From Propionibacteriaceae bacterium (GTDB lineage Bacteria > Actinomycetota > Actinomycetes > Propionibacteriales > Propionibacteriaceae): a DNA stretch of 64,000 nucleotides. The notes below the pieces were generated by a model. It saw only the letters and a list, made by a program, of their open reading frames with translations, did no database searches and was not told the origin of the DNA. This document shows positions 40,401 to 45,093 of the stretch, piece after piece. Position 1 is the stretch's first letter. Every line of letters begins with the position of its first letter. Where the stretch lies: NCBI GenBank assembly GCA_009780915.1, contig WQZD01000002.1, forward strand, positions 1 to 64,000, given 5' to 3'. A program made the position numbers and the translations under genes.

Positions 40401-41955
40401 CATGGTCTGCACAGCGACCTACACCGTCACCGAGCAGGACATGGCCACCGGTGAGCTCGTCAACGACTTCACCGTGTCCGGAGACACCCCCGGCCTGGTC
40501 GTCACCTCGGAACCCACCGACGTCACCGTCCCCCTCGCCGAACCCACCGACGTGGCCGTGACCTGGACGTCCCCAGGGACCCCGGTGTACCCAGGCGCCC
40601 AGATCGGGCTGACCGCAACCGTGACCAACAAGGGCCCCGCCGACGCCACCCACGTGGTGGTGACCTTCGACATCCCCGATGGGATGACCGATCCGACCAT
40701 CCACCTGACGAGTTGGAGCCCGGGATCCACGCCGACGAGCACGTGTGTGCAGTCTGGGGCGACCATGACCTGCACCATCGGCAACCTGGCGGTGGGCCAG
40801 TCGGTCACCTACGACATCATGGGATGGGCGTCCGGGGCTCCTGGTGCCAACTACACCGTGGGGGCCACCGTGGCTCAAGCAGGGGCCAACCCCACACCTG
40901 GGGACGCCCACGCGACCACGGCTGTGACCGTCGTCACCGTCCCTGCCACACCCCTGAGGGTGGCCAAGGCGGTCACCCCGGCCTCGGCCGTCGTCGTCGC
41001 CGGGGATGTGCTGACGTACACCATCACCATCACCAACCCCGGCGGTTCGGCGGCTGTCGTCGACCACCTCGACGACCTGGGCACCGTGCTGGACGCCGCG
41101 ACCCTGTCCACACCGTCGGCGACCGGCGGGCTGCGGGCGAGCGTGTACGCCGGACAATACCTGATCGTCACCGGGACGTTGGCCCCCGGGGCGTCCGGGA
41201 CCGTCACGTACACCGCCACCGTCCTCCCAGACGGGCAACGCGATCCGCTGCCACTGTTCAACGCGGTGGTGAGCGCCGACACTCCTGTCGCCGACCGGCC
41301 CGACACGACCACGCCACCGGACCAGTGCGCCGCGTGCACCACCACCGGTGTCGGCGGGCTCATCGTCCAGGTCGACCAGGTCACACCCCCGCCCACCAAG
41401 GCCGGGGACCCCATCGGGTACCAGATCACCGTGACGAACGACGGCACCGTCCCGCTCAGTGGGATCGTCCCCGTCGTCCACTCCACCGGCACCGGGACCT
41501 GGGAAGTCTCCTGTCCGCTCGACACGCTCCCCGCCGGCCAGTCCATGGTCTGCACGGCCGTGTACACCGTCACCGCGGAAGACATCGCCAACGGCGGTGT
41601 GACCACGAGTGTGGCCGTCACCGGCGACACCATTGGGCTCGTCATCACCTCCAACCCCACCGACATCACGATCCCCTTGGGATCTGGGACCGGAGGGAAC
41701 GGAGGAAACGGCGGCAACGGAGGCAATGGAGGCAACGGAGGATCCGGCGGCAACGGCACGCCCACCATCCCCACCGGCGGAACCGTGGCACCCCCCGGCG
41801 GGGCGCCCAGCCCTGGCGGTGGAGCCACCCCCGGCGGGGCACCCACCCCAGGCGGACCCACCCCCACCGCAGCCATCCTCACCGAGGATAAGGTCCGACG
41901 CGCCCTAGCCACAGCGCGGGGGAGCGGCGGCTCACCCTACGGCGGAAACGCCTAA
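22450..41955 (+). CDS. giant secreted DUF11-repeat surface protein, 6501 residues (tandem paralogue)
   Basis: The frame is open from 22294, but the ATG at 22450 is chosen because GGAGGT lies just upstream and the signal peptide (MGGMFKKFVAGGTSVVL, cleavage after AQA) starts there, as in the paralogues. The N-terminal domain (residues about 35-345) aligns with the first giant but is clearly more diverged than the rest. About 11 single DUF11-like domains and then 12 CxxC modules follow in the same order as in the first giant. The extra module is of the QCTTCTDSDVTG type. The C-terminus is seven GG-N/S units, PTIPTGG, a Pro/Gly-rich stretch and a short basic tail without a sorting signal. It is probably an adhesin or surface fibre working alongside or alternately with the first giant. 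Confidence 0.88.
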   Translation: MGGMFKKFVAGGTSVVLMAALVSVLPVTKAQADSEFPMEPRYDTIATGSMTTIGNTLMTCDNADPFCAYVQDGTYVARSGEFNRRYVDADNNPSTFDSSMSTLSLPAGATVLWAGLYWGGYLYSNPPNYGLKDEIAFKTPTDYQYEKVFASADPNAAFGGAFSYQRYADVTSQVAIGGSGDYWVANVAADDGESQAFAGWSLTVVYSAPGMPMRNLAVYDGYRYMGNDATGWMLPDIDTTGLSMVNAQISMVAYGGDYDEADSVEFNYYQVATDLSPSWDFFNSRLDNFGHIVTTRDPAYVDTSGFDIKNVDVSNLIVSGDNFPNPYLWFHTTVDDYYLGVVGVAIERANANFTTSTKTVTDLNGHNPAQPGDVLRYNIRVNNTGSAIAYYSVASDPIPAGTEYVPGSLYLTDSLGNPSVQLSDARGDDQGYMYNDEVHVNLGAGANASRGGQINANNGSVGYSYQVKVLPSAVGSTISSAGLLDYQAGNGYGSYLLPTTTIGVAEASGADVSVTTVLSPRVSAVGSTITATVTIANAGPSTAAASSLNVVVPPGQMENLSWNMASSTAGISCSTAGNGSICSLPSLPVGSSAVVVFTGNVPSNTPDPLGTVTVGAQYQPVTPDPDVFNNTGMDTISLTREADLAVTVSPASPTVVPGQQQTYTVTATNNGPSDVFGKVTVTDVLDPGSEGAVSFWSVNPGTGNPACGMQTSSDVSCSVTNLAAGASVSFTVLAQTSQSATAGASISHTASVSSATTDPVTSNNSFKSTGVIGAPSADVRAVVSVTPSPLVAGSWVSYRVDVSNWGPSDAAGVSLTNVYFTDLTNVTVSTDRGSCTDNGPIVCDLGALPASLVLGSKGATATVWISGVIRAEATGPDLNFSATATATTADPVPSNNTATESTPLTTSADVSVSTTASMSSFPATGDPVVYTIRVHNDGLSDAQGVTVSSLIPLGLGLDPANPPVVPSGVTCGTALGAGDATHSGWNCSVGSVGVGTANDVVIKLPLVATQNGASPMVATMTVASTTPDPVMGNNQATWTMSGNPEADLAISATAAPDPFLAGQTATYTVQVTNNGPSASVPSVEVDLPSGVSLIPSGQPGSQTTSLCVGSPTTSTVTCADTAPLASGASRTYTVSVAVSPDVVDGTFVTASAAVTGSILDPSTSNNSATVTSRVSAQANLSVTDVWWQAYTGQGNPPTTPVGAGLTSAAAGSFVWLTMTVANTGSATAYDSTLVVDHDLPLIDSPFFDGDPVLIWNGGGWSSTGCVVVSGEVQCDVSNGASGTAVRPGDTVTLSVLVAVDDAAAPTTGSATVSVGTSTPQAASAVTSKSVPLSITAGQSHLTVTKSAGTGAGPSGELVAGTGFSYSIDVTQTRDASAYASGQSWAQATGVVVTDTLPSGFHAVDALSTQGTCTISGANSDQISCQLGSLPGTLAPGPYPVATVTIVGTMDTSVAGPTVTNTAAVATTTPSDGPYSAQVTTPVIQQADLELIMAVDSTTATTAGGDPIYMAGQDVGYTLTVVNAGPSDAGASTVTDTLPLGVSLNTTASTTGCTVSTPGTLTTAEVVTCPAPALAMGASAVIRVVGSTLPTDLRASGTGPGCVPGAPSDPSDPGSAPNAAGCGTYPTLPRTLTNSATVAPVSAALADPDVTNNTASVDASLDAAADLSTTLTVGNATPPAGSQVTYTVTGVNSGPSIADDPVVVATLPAGFSPVSYQVPGWDCAWSMSGAASTLTCTKSPAAPWYQAMVPGEAVSGTITMQIPAGSPEVTHTATVSLTSGTTDTNSGNNTASVDVAVQQVSDLAVTKTLTTPNPLVTGYPGAYRVTVTNNGPSVANQVTIYDPAVSGMSFVSGTTQAGQACTNAGPTDGSADQAICLIGSLAVGGSAWADITMMVDPTTTATQLCNTAYAGSTSRDPNPAGSEDTACALVSPPPPTDVSLAMSPHDSFVYPNGEVGVTATVTNNGPEVSTDTKLTVTLPTGLTGVTGLLDSAPSGVAPDAVCTVAGTQMVCSIGTLPSGASVAYDVIGYAPGPAGTIYTLTGVVTHREVDLTPANDQASASIDVVAVPTTAVSVTKTVSPTSPILVAGAQLTYTLTLTNAGLDPAVVDHVDDLSNVLDDATFGTVSTTGPVTATLFANQDLIITGTLARGQSATVTYTVTVKPDGQRGDSKVFNAVFSADTDPGDRPDPDTPPTDCPTCVDSQVAGLALVKTATPTQVGLPGDSVAYSYLVTNVGTVTLTGVSVTDTAFTGAGSAPVVNCPMTTVGAGASVTCTATYMVTGADIAGTGWSNTATATATAGSVQVTSAASTATVGVRPATDVGVALSPATQEAYPSAEFGLTATVVNNGPNPATGVTVSMPIPSGVTNLTGTLVSSSGGVSAASACTLAGSAMTCAVGALGAGQQVVYDLVGWSAPTVGTTHAFTAGVSHGEVDADTSNDTATATVDVVAVPTAQIQVSKSVSPSTGIVFAGAVLTYTVTVSNTGTAPGVVDYVDDLSHVLGNASFSTVTASPGLDAYLHANQDMIITGSLDPGQTGTVVYSVTVKPDGQRVDNRLFNDVTSADTPPEDRPDPDNPPPSCPTCVSTEVAGVSVTATASVPSVSAPGDPITFSYLVTNTGSVALTGLSVTSTNFTGSGVVSAVSCPTTTLAVGASTTCTTSYVTTAADLTQAWITSTVTASGMVSGQQVTSAPATASVSTSPTTDVGVSLVGAQSQVYPDAEVGFTATVTNHGPTDATGVTLSVTIPAGVLNATGALATAPTGVTPGACSLSGVTLTCAVGALPQGASVVYDLLAQASGPVGSSYTLSAAVTRDQIDTNASNDTAQATVQVVAVPTANLQVTKSVSPTLSVVTAGTVLTYTLTFTNTGTAPAVIDHVDTVSNVLDDAVVGSIQASPGLQAHLFPNGDLVMSGTIDPGQVMTVSYTATLKPDGQRGDSILFNDVVVADTVPAERPEPGDDCPTCVTTDVAGLAVTATADPTTVTSATPIGYQFAVTNTGSVPVTGIGVSSQQFTGSAPLTGITCPVTSLAVGASTVCTATYQVTPADLTGSQLSLTVAAVGSVGAQAVTSPTSTVTVTVSPQADLGVALTPASTQVYPNAETSLTATVVNNGPTTASGVTLTVTVPTGWVGVTGALASAPAGSTAASTCTTSGAQLVCLVGGLGVGQQVSYDLTGVASGPASAGFTVAASVTSDQIDTVPGNNTATARVDVVAMPVPDLTITKTVSPSGAVLASGSVLTYTLSFTNPGTAPAVVDHVDDLSNVLDDATIGTITADTGLTAMVYANQDMIITGTVPAGATLTVTYPMTVKPDGQRGDSILFNDVVSADVPVGDRPDTKTPPDQCPTCTTSQVAGIGVVATVSPTSVGTAGQQATFTYQVTNTGTIPVTGIQVASTVFTGTGTLGALVCPSTTLAAGASMTCQSAYTTTTADLGLSQIASTATATAMAGTTPVASTPATAVVDVNPGADVAVTLTPASTQVYPNAQFGVTATVTNKGPGTATGVTATIAVPAGVSSVSGVFASSSDATPRTTGCTVAGATVTCPVGALAPGESVSYDLLGMVAGPAPATRTLTASVTHQETDPVMSNNQTQAVLQVVATPSVPLTTSKTVSPSDPVVAAGATLVYAVTITNPGSSPAVVDYMDDLTGILDDTTVSGVAATNGLSANLYASGDLFVTGTLAPGASGTVTYTATVKPDGQRGDSLLFNAVVVADTPPAQIPDPVNPPEDCQSCTHTSVAGLSATAFADPDVVAIVGGMSTLTVQATNTGTTPVTSLAVQQTSFTGTGTLGSWVCAPTTIDAGQTASCTAAYTVTANDIATGPVVFTGTATGVAQSTDGVGTTQVSSTLVTAQIATTSAAPVADLSVSVAPTFLQVYPGGEVGLTATVTNNGPGAASGATLTWTIPAGLTSVVGMSTTPSTGLLLASGCLVTGTQMTCAVGSLGVGQSVAYDLIGWVTGPVGSTFPVSAQVAETGTDPVSGNNTSLVDIQVVAAPAPGITMSKTADPANTVVQAGAVVTYTVTLTNTSLVSAVVHQVDDMSGVLDDATIVSLTPGTGLDAVLLANDDMLITGTLASGQSSTVTYQVRVNPDGQRGDNQLFNAVVAGDTPVADRPDTTTPPDQCTTCTDTMVTGLGLGVSATPTSVTQAGGTITYQFTVTNEGTVPVTGLALAPVRFTGTGPVAPVCTATSLDPGASTTCTATYSVTAADMTTPRVSGTWTASGVAAGQQVTSQPASVAVPVASEADLGVTMSTASAQVYPGAETGVSATVTNNGPANATQATLTIDVPTGMTGATAVLASSTDGTTRAPSCASSGSQLICQVGALPVGASVTYDILGTVTGSVGSSQTVTARAAQAGVDPVPGNDQASTVFTVVGVPATPLTVTKTQTSPDDPLVTGSVVTYTLTFTNPGAAPAVVDHVDDLSAVLGVATLGPVQTTPGLTAQVFTSDHMLITGTVGAGASGNVTYTATVKPVSERTGTQLFNAVVSADTPVADRPTPDTPPADCPACTSETVPEPVATATSVSVALTPALTQVYPGAQVGLTATVTNNGPAAATNVTVTLPLPAGLVGVTGLLASAPTGTSPAASCQITASTLVCPVGALGVGQSVAYDIGGTMTAPAGASYTLTATATHDEADPNPASTSSQAVISVVAKPAPGVITMTKTVSPASGLIEAGATLGFTITLSNTGSTPAVADMVDSLADVLDDAVVSGVQTTGGVQANLYASGDLIITGTVPGGGTATVTYTATVKPDGQRGDSKVFNSVVTADVTPADRPTVDTPPAQCTTCTDSDVTGFDGATDPAHTGQSGDTITVDYTVTNTGSTPIEDLALVVDPSGTGTVQVTCPTTTVAPGESVTCTATYTLTPEDIAAGDVTITTQATGTVDGQPVTTPPSTTTVPVVQPTDVAVTWATSDTEVYPGAQIGMTATVTNKGPVDATDVAVTFEIPDGLVGATVYLASASPGTSPAVACTQSGSTITCPVGDLAVGQSVSYDLIATASGAVGADYSVGATITQTGANPTPADAHAAATVTVVPKPAPGVVTMTKTVSPASGLIEAGAVLSYTITLRNTGSTPAVADMADTLADVLDDAVVSGVQTTGGVQATLYANGDLIITGTIPGGGTATVTYTATVKPDGQRGDSKVFNSVVTADVTPADRPTVDTPPAQCTTCTDSDVTGIDVTPDPAHTGQSGDTVTVEYTVTNTGSTPIDDLALVADSSGTGAVQVTCPTTTVAPGESVTCTATYTLTPEDVAAGDVTITTQATGTVDGQPVTTPASTTTVPVVQPTDVAVAWTTPGTAVYPGAQVGLTATVTNHGPADATNVAAVFTIPAGLTGANVHLASASAGATPASACVQSGATITCPVGNLAVGQSVSYDLVAFASGPAGATYTVGATATQTGANPTPAQAHATTTVSVVAKPAPGVVTMTKTVTPASGLIEAGAVLTYTITLRNTGSTPAAADMADSLADVLDDAVVSGIQTTGGVQANLFASGDLIITGTIPGGGTATVTYTATVKPDGQRGDSKVFNSVVTADVAPADRPTVDTPPAQCTTCTDSDVTGFDVATDPTHTGQNGDTITVDYTVTNSGSTPIEDLGLVVDSSGTGTVQVSCPTTTVAPGESVTCTATYTLTPEDLATGDVSITTHATGTVDGQPVTTPASTTTVPVAEPTDVAVTWTSPGTPVYPGAQIGLTAQVTNHGPADATDVVVTFTIPDGMTDATIHLTSWTSGTTPTSSCVQSGSTMTCTIGNLPVGDSVTYDIVAWATGQPGASYTVGADVTQTGTNPNPADSHATTAVTVTTPPATPLTVTKTVTPASAVVVAGDTLTYTITIANPGGSPAVVDHLDDLGAVVDAATVSTPTATGGLRASVYADRYLIVTGTLAPGASAKVTYTATVLPDGQRDPLPLFNAVVTANTPVADRPDTTTPPTQCPACTTTGVAGITTQVNQVTPPPSKAGDTVGYEITVTNDGTVPLSGLVPHVDSTGTGTWDVSCPIGTLLPGQSMVCTATYTVTEQDMATGELVNDFTVSGDTPGLVVTSEPTDVTVPLAEPTDVAVTWTSPGTPVYPGAQIGLTATVTNKGPADATHVVVTFDIPDGMTDPTIHLTSWSPGSTPTSTCVQSGATMTCTIGNLAVGQSVTYDIMGWASGAPGANYTVGATVAQAGANPTPGDAHATTAVTVVTVPATPLRVAKAVTPASAVVVAGDVLTYTITITNPGGSAAVVDHLDDLGTVLDAATLSTPSATGGLRASVYAGQYLIVTGTLAPGASGTVTYTATVLPDGQRDPLPLFNAVVSADTPVADRPDTTTPPDQCAACTTTGVGGLIVQVDQVTPPPTKAGDPIGYQITVTNDGTVPLSGIVPVVHSTGTGTWEVSCPLDTLPAGQSMVCTAVYTVTAEDIANGGVTTSVAVTGDTIGLVITSNPTDITIPLGSGTGGNGGNGGNGGNGGNGGSGGNGTPTIPTGGTVAPPGGAPSPGGGATPGGAPTPGGPTPTAAILTEDKVRRALATARGSGGSPYGGNA
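22802..22808 (+). repeat. G7 tract (in-frame state) in the second giant gene
   Basis: Seven G at the same Tyr-Trp-Gly-Gly codons as in the first giant and the pseudogene. A one-base change would end translation early. Confidence 0.7.
28245..41680 (+). repeat. array of 12 coding modules, period about 1140 bp
   Basis: CxxC codons lie at about 29032, 30181, 31318, 32464, 33613, 34789, 35935, 36766, 37906, 39046, 40183 and 41326. The intervals match those in the first giant one by one, including the 1176-bp and the short (831-bp) intervals. One additional 1140-bp unit sits within the run 36766-37906-39046. Confidence 0.85.
41692..41757 (+). repeat. 9-bp repeats coding Gly-Gly-Asn/Ser in the C-terminal tail
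   Basis: Seven GGN or GGS units and a final Gly precede PTIPTGG. This is longer than the matching tract in the first giant. Confidence 0.7.
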
Positions 41956-41966
41956 CCACAAGAGAT

Positions 41967-42293
41967 CGACAGTTCGTGCCCCCACGGATATCGCGGGGGC
42001 ACGAACTGTGCATTCTCCCGGTGGAAACCGACAGTTCACGCCCCCCTGTTTTTCGCGGGGGCACGAACTGTCGTCCCAGGCGGGAAAACCGACAGTTCAC
42101 GCCCCCGTGGCCGGATCCCCTTACGACGGACATCTCGTACCCCGGGTCTGCCTCGTTGTTGTGGGGGTCGCCTCGTCTCGTGGGGGCACGAACTGTCGTC
42201 CAAGACGGGAAAACCGACAGTTCACGCCCCCCCGTTTTTCGTGGGGGCACGAATCGTGCTTTTGGGACTGAAAACCGACAGTTCGCGCCCCCG
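41967..42293. repeat. cluster of short inverted repeats behind the second giant gene
   Basis: Five copies of a CGACAGTTC(A/G)CGCCCCC-type arm (near 41967, 42029, 42090, 42215 and 42276) alternate with four copies of the inverse GGGGGCACGAACTGTCG-type arm (near 41995, 42057, 42182 and 42242, the last degenerate). Neighbouring arms can pair as hairpins with 11-16 bp stems; the first pair starts 12 bp after the stop codon and could terminate transcription. Intervening bases include repeated GGGAAAAC and GTTTTTCG. It resembles a REP/short-palindrome cluster. The 484-bp gap 41956-42439 holds nothing else recognisable. Confidence 0.7.
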
Positions 42294-42439
42294 TGGCCGC
42301 GTCGACACCCGCCCCACCGGAGTCCCATCACCCCCGTACTCATCGGAACAACCATCGGCGGTTCACGGCCGACATGTCGTGGCCGTGCCGTAAGATGACC
42401 CTCCGTGGGGCACGCCCACGAGCATGACAAGGGGACCCC

Positions 42440-43687
42440 ATGAAAAGAGCGATCACGGTGCTGGGAGCGATCCTGGCCGTCACCGTCGCGGCCTGGGCCG
42501 TCTCGACGCCCACCATGACCATCCAAACCACCTACCGCGTCGCCCAGGTGTTCGCCGCCAGTGGGATGGTCGGGTTGGCTTGCGTCCTGTTCATCTCCAC
42601 CCGCCACCCCTGGGTCGACCGGCTCGTACGTGGGCAGGACAAAGCGTACGTGCTCCACAAGTGGCTGGCCATGACGTCCCTGGCCCTCGTCCTCATCCAC
42701 ATCGGACTCATGGCGCTCTCCCACGCGAGCATGCGCGGCACAGATCTTCCCATGATCGCCCACATCGGCGGTCCCGCGATGGCCGTCTTCGTCCTGCTCA
42801 TCCTCATCGCCCTCCTCGGGGCGAAGTTGGATTACCAGCGATGGAAACTGGTCCATAAGTTCATGGTCGTCCCGTACGGCATGGGCCTGGTCCACTACTA
42901 CGGCTCCTCGACTTTCTCACCATTCGGAATCACTCCGCTCAGCATCTGGATGGATGTGGTGGCTCTCCTGGGTCTCGCCTCGGCGGCGTACAGCTTCCTC
43001 TTCCTCGAACGAGCGGGTACGTCGCACGCGTACGCCGTGGTCGCCACCCGCGAGGTCGCCCCGCGGTGCGTGGAGATCACCGCTCGGCCTGGGGGCGCAC
43101 CGGTCACGTCCCGTCCGGGCCAGTTCGTGTTCGTCCGCGTCCCCGCACGCGGCTTCCCCTCCCACCCGTTCACTCTGGCCGGGACGGGGGAGGACGGCCA
43201 GATCCAGATGTGCGTGCGTGCATTGGGGGACCACACCACCCGTCTCATCGATCAGATCCAGGTCGGGGACGAGATGCGCGTGTCCCGGGCGTACGGGGGT
43301 TTCGACCACACCACTGGGGGCACGCGCCAGGTCTGGATCGCCGGGGGCATCGGCATCACCCCCTTCCTCAGCTTCCTGCGCGCCGGGGTGCCCGACACGT
43401 ACCAGGTCCACCTGTTCTACGCCTTCCATGGGGAGGACCAGTGCGCCTATCGCGATGAGCTTCTCGCGATGGCGTCCGAGCGTGTGGTCATCCACGTCGT
43501 CGACGACACCGTCGACGGATTCGTGACCCCACAGATGGTGACGAGCGCCGCGGGGGACGCGGGGGACCTCGGGGACGTCTTCTTCTGTGGTCCGGCACCC
43601 ATGCGTGAGTCGCTGCGGAGACCCCTCCTCGCGGCGGGCGCCCGCAGTTTTCACTACGAGCAGTTCCGCTTCGGTCGGGGCCTCTGA
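42440..43687 (+). CDS. ferric-reductase-like flavocytochrome (membrane oxidoreductase)
   Basis: 415 residues. The N-terminal half has about six membrane helices with paired histidines (H73 in HKW, H87, H139, H152) suited to two b-type haems, as in the ferric reductase-like transmembrane family. The C-terminal half (about residues 195-415) is a ferredoxin-NADP reductase module, with an FAD-binding HPFTLAG (242-248), an NAD(P)-binding GGIGITPF (302-309) and a terminal FCGP (382-385). It would pass electrons from cytosolic NAD(P)H through FAD and haem across the membrane to iron or another acceptor. The ATG is preceded by AAGGGGA. The gene stands alone and converges on proA; no iron-uptake gene is adjacent. 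Confidence 0.85.
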   Translation: MKRAITVLGAILAVTVAAWAVSTPTMTIQTTYRVAQVFAASGMVGLACVLFISTRHPWVDRLVRGQDKAYVLHKWLAMTSLALVLIHIGLMALSHASMRGTDLPMIAHIGGPAMAVFVLLILIALLGAKLDYQRWKLVHKFMVVPYGMGLVHYYGSSTFSPFGITPLSIWMDVVALLGLASAAYSFLFLERAGTSHAYAVVATREVAPRCVEITARPGGAPVTSRPGQFVFVRVPARGFPSHPFTLAGTGEDGQIQMCVRALGDHTTRLIDQIQVGDEMRVSRAYGGFDHTTGGTRQVWIAGGIGITPFLSFLRAGVPDTYQVHLFYAFHGEDQCAYRDELLAMASERVVIHVVDDTVDGFVTPQMVTSAAGDAGDLGDVFFCGPAPMRESLRRPLLAAGARSFHYEQFRFGRGL

Positions 43688-43695
43688 CCCCGGCC
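43673..43695. terminator. hairpin between convergent oxidoreductase and proA genes
   Basis: GGTCGGGG, 7-base loop, CCCCGGCC, overlapping the stop codon of the oxidoreductase gene and ending six bases before the proA stop. One G-T pair. It could end transcription from both sides. Confidence 0.4.
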
Positions 43696-43700
43696 CCCAA

Positions 43701-44948
43701 TCAGCGCACCTGACCGTCCCCGGTGACGATGTATTTGGACGACGTCATCTCCGGCAGGCCCATCGGCCCGCGGGCGTGCAATTTCTGGGTGGAGATCCCG
43801 ATCTCGGCGCCGAAACCGAATTCCCCCCCGTCCGCGAAACGACTGGACGCGTTGACGAAGACGCACGCGGTGTCGACCTCGGCGGTGAACCGTCGTTGGT
43901 GGCCGACGTCGTTGGTGATGATGGTCTCGGAGTGCCCGGACGTGTGCGTCCGGATGAAGGAGATGGCCTGGTCCAGGCCCGTCATGACCGCCACCCGCAG
44001 GTCGAGGCTCAACGCCTCCTCGTCCCAGCCGTCGGCCGGCACGAGGTCGATCCTCGGATCCAACCCGTGAGAGGTCTCGTCCCCGTGGACGGCCACACCG
44101 GCGGCGATCAGGGCGTCCATGACCCGGGGGAGGAACCACTCGACGATGTCCTCATGGATGAGCAGTGTCTCCAGCGCGTTGCACACCGACGGGCGTTGCG
44201 TCTTCGCGTTGAGGATGATGTCGATGGCCATCTCCGCGTCGGCGCTGGCGTCCACGAAGAGGTGGCAGTTGCCGGTGCCCGTCTCGATGACCGGGACCTG
44301 CGACTTCGCCACCACCGCCGCGATCAGCGATGCGCCGCCCCGGGGGATCAGCACGTCGACCAGCTCCCGAGCCGCCATCATCTCGTCGGTGACCTCGTAC
44401 CCGCCCTCGACCAGGTGGATGACGTCGGGGTCCAAGCCAGCCGCCTCCACCCCCTGGCGAAGAGCCGCGACAATGGCCCGGTTGGACTCCACGGCGCTCG
44501 ACGACCCGCGAAGCAGGACGGCGTTGCCTGATTTCAGGCAGATGCCAGCCGCGTCGGCGGTCACGTTGGGACGCGCCTCGTAGATGATGCCGACGACTCC
44601 GAAGGGCACCCGCACCTGGTCGATGTGGACGCCGTTGGAGATCTGCCATCCACGGATCACCTCGCCGACCGGATCGTTCAACCCGGCCAGGTCGCGAAGC
44701 CCCTGCGCCATCGCGGCCAGACGCTCGGGGGTCAGGGTCAGCCGGTCGAGCGTGGCCGGTGGGATGTCCGTGCTCAGCACCCGACGGATGTCCCTGTGGT
44801 TGCCGTTCATGATCGCCTGAGCGTTCGCCATCACGGCGTCGGCCATCGCATACAGCGCCGCGTCCTTGGCCGCCCGCGTCGCCGTCGCCAACTGGTAACT
44901 CGCCTGGCGGGCGCGCATCGCCTGGGTGATGAAGTCTGGTGTGCTCAT
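43701..44948 (-). CDS. proA: glutamate-5-semialdehyde dehydrogenase (gamma-glutamyl phosphate reductase)
   Basis: 415 residues from ATG 44948; a GTG two codons upstream is possible. It catalyses the second step of proline synthesis, NADPH-dependent reduction of gamma-glutamyl phosphate to glutamate semialdehyde. Family motifs are present: PFGVVGIIYEARPNVT (about 117-132), the catalytic Cys in RPSVCNALE and a C-terminal ARGPMGLPEMTSSK-type end. The length is normal for ProA. proB lies upstream on the same strand, 145 bp away, so the pair is probably co-transcribed; proC is not in the window. No clear ribosome site is seen. Confidence 0.95.
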   Translation of the reverse strand: MSTPDFITQAMRARQASYQLATATRAAKDAALYAMADAVMANAQAIMNGNHRDIRRVLSTDIPPATLDRLTLTPERLAAMAQGLRDLAGLNDPVGEVIRGWQISNGVHIDQVRVPFGVVGIIYEARPNVTADAAGICLKSGNAVLLRGSSSAVESNRAIVAALRQGVEAAGLDPDVIHLVEGGYEVTDEMMAARELVDVLIPRGGASLIAAVVAKSQVPVIETGTGNCHLFVDASADAEMAIDIILNAKTQRPSVCNALETLLIHEDIVEWFLPRVMDALIAAGVAVHGDETSHGLDPRIDLVPADGWDEEALSLDLRVAVMTGLDQAISFIRTHTSGHSETIITNDVGHQRRFTAEVDTACVFVNASSRFADGGEFGFGAEIGISTQKLHARGPMGLPEMTSSKYIVTGDGQVR

Positions 44949-45037
44949 GGTCACAGATTAGCGCCTCACGGATCCAGACCGCATCCATGGTGGACGAGCG
45001 TCCACGATGGGTATGCACGGTCGGCACGTGCGATGGC

Positions 45038-45076
45038 CATGCACGGTGGCCATCCACGGTGGCCATCCACGACGTC
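45038..45076. repeat. 13-bp tandem repeat between proB and proA
   Basis: Three units, CATGCACGGTGGC, CATCCACGGTGGC and CATCCACGACGTC, with a further degenerate unit at 45012-45024. It fills the middle of the proB-proA gap; its role is unknown. Confidence 0.6.
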
Positions 45077-45093
45077 CACCCCCGCCTACCTCA

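Noticed and set aside
41967..42293. CRISPR array
   Set aside because: The repeated arms are inverted relative to each other, the spacers are repeats themselves and of irregular length, and no cas gene is near.
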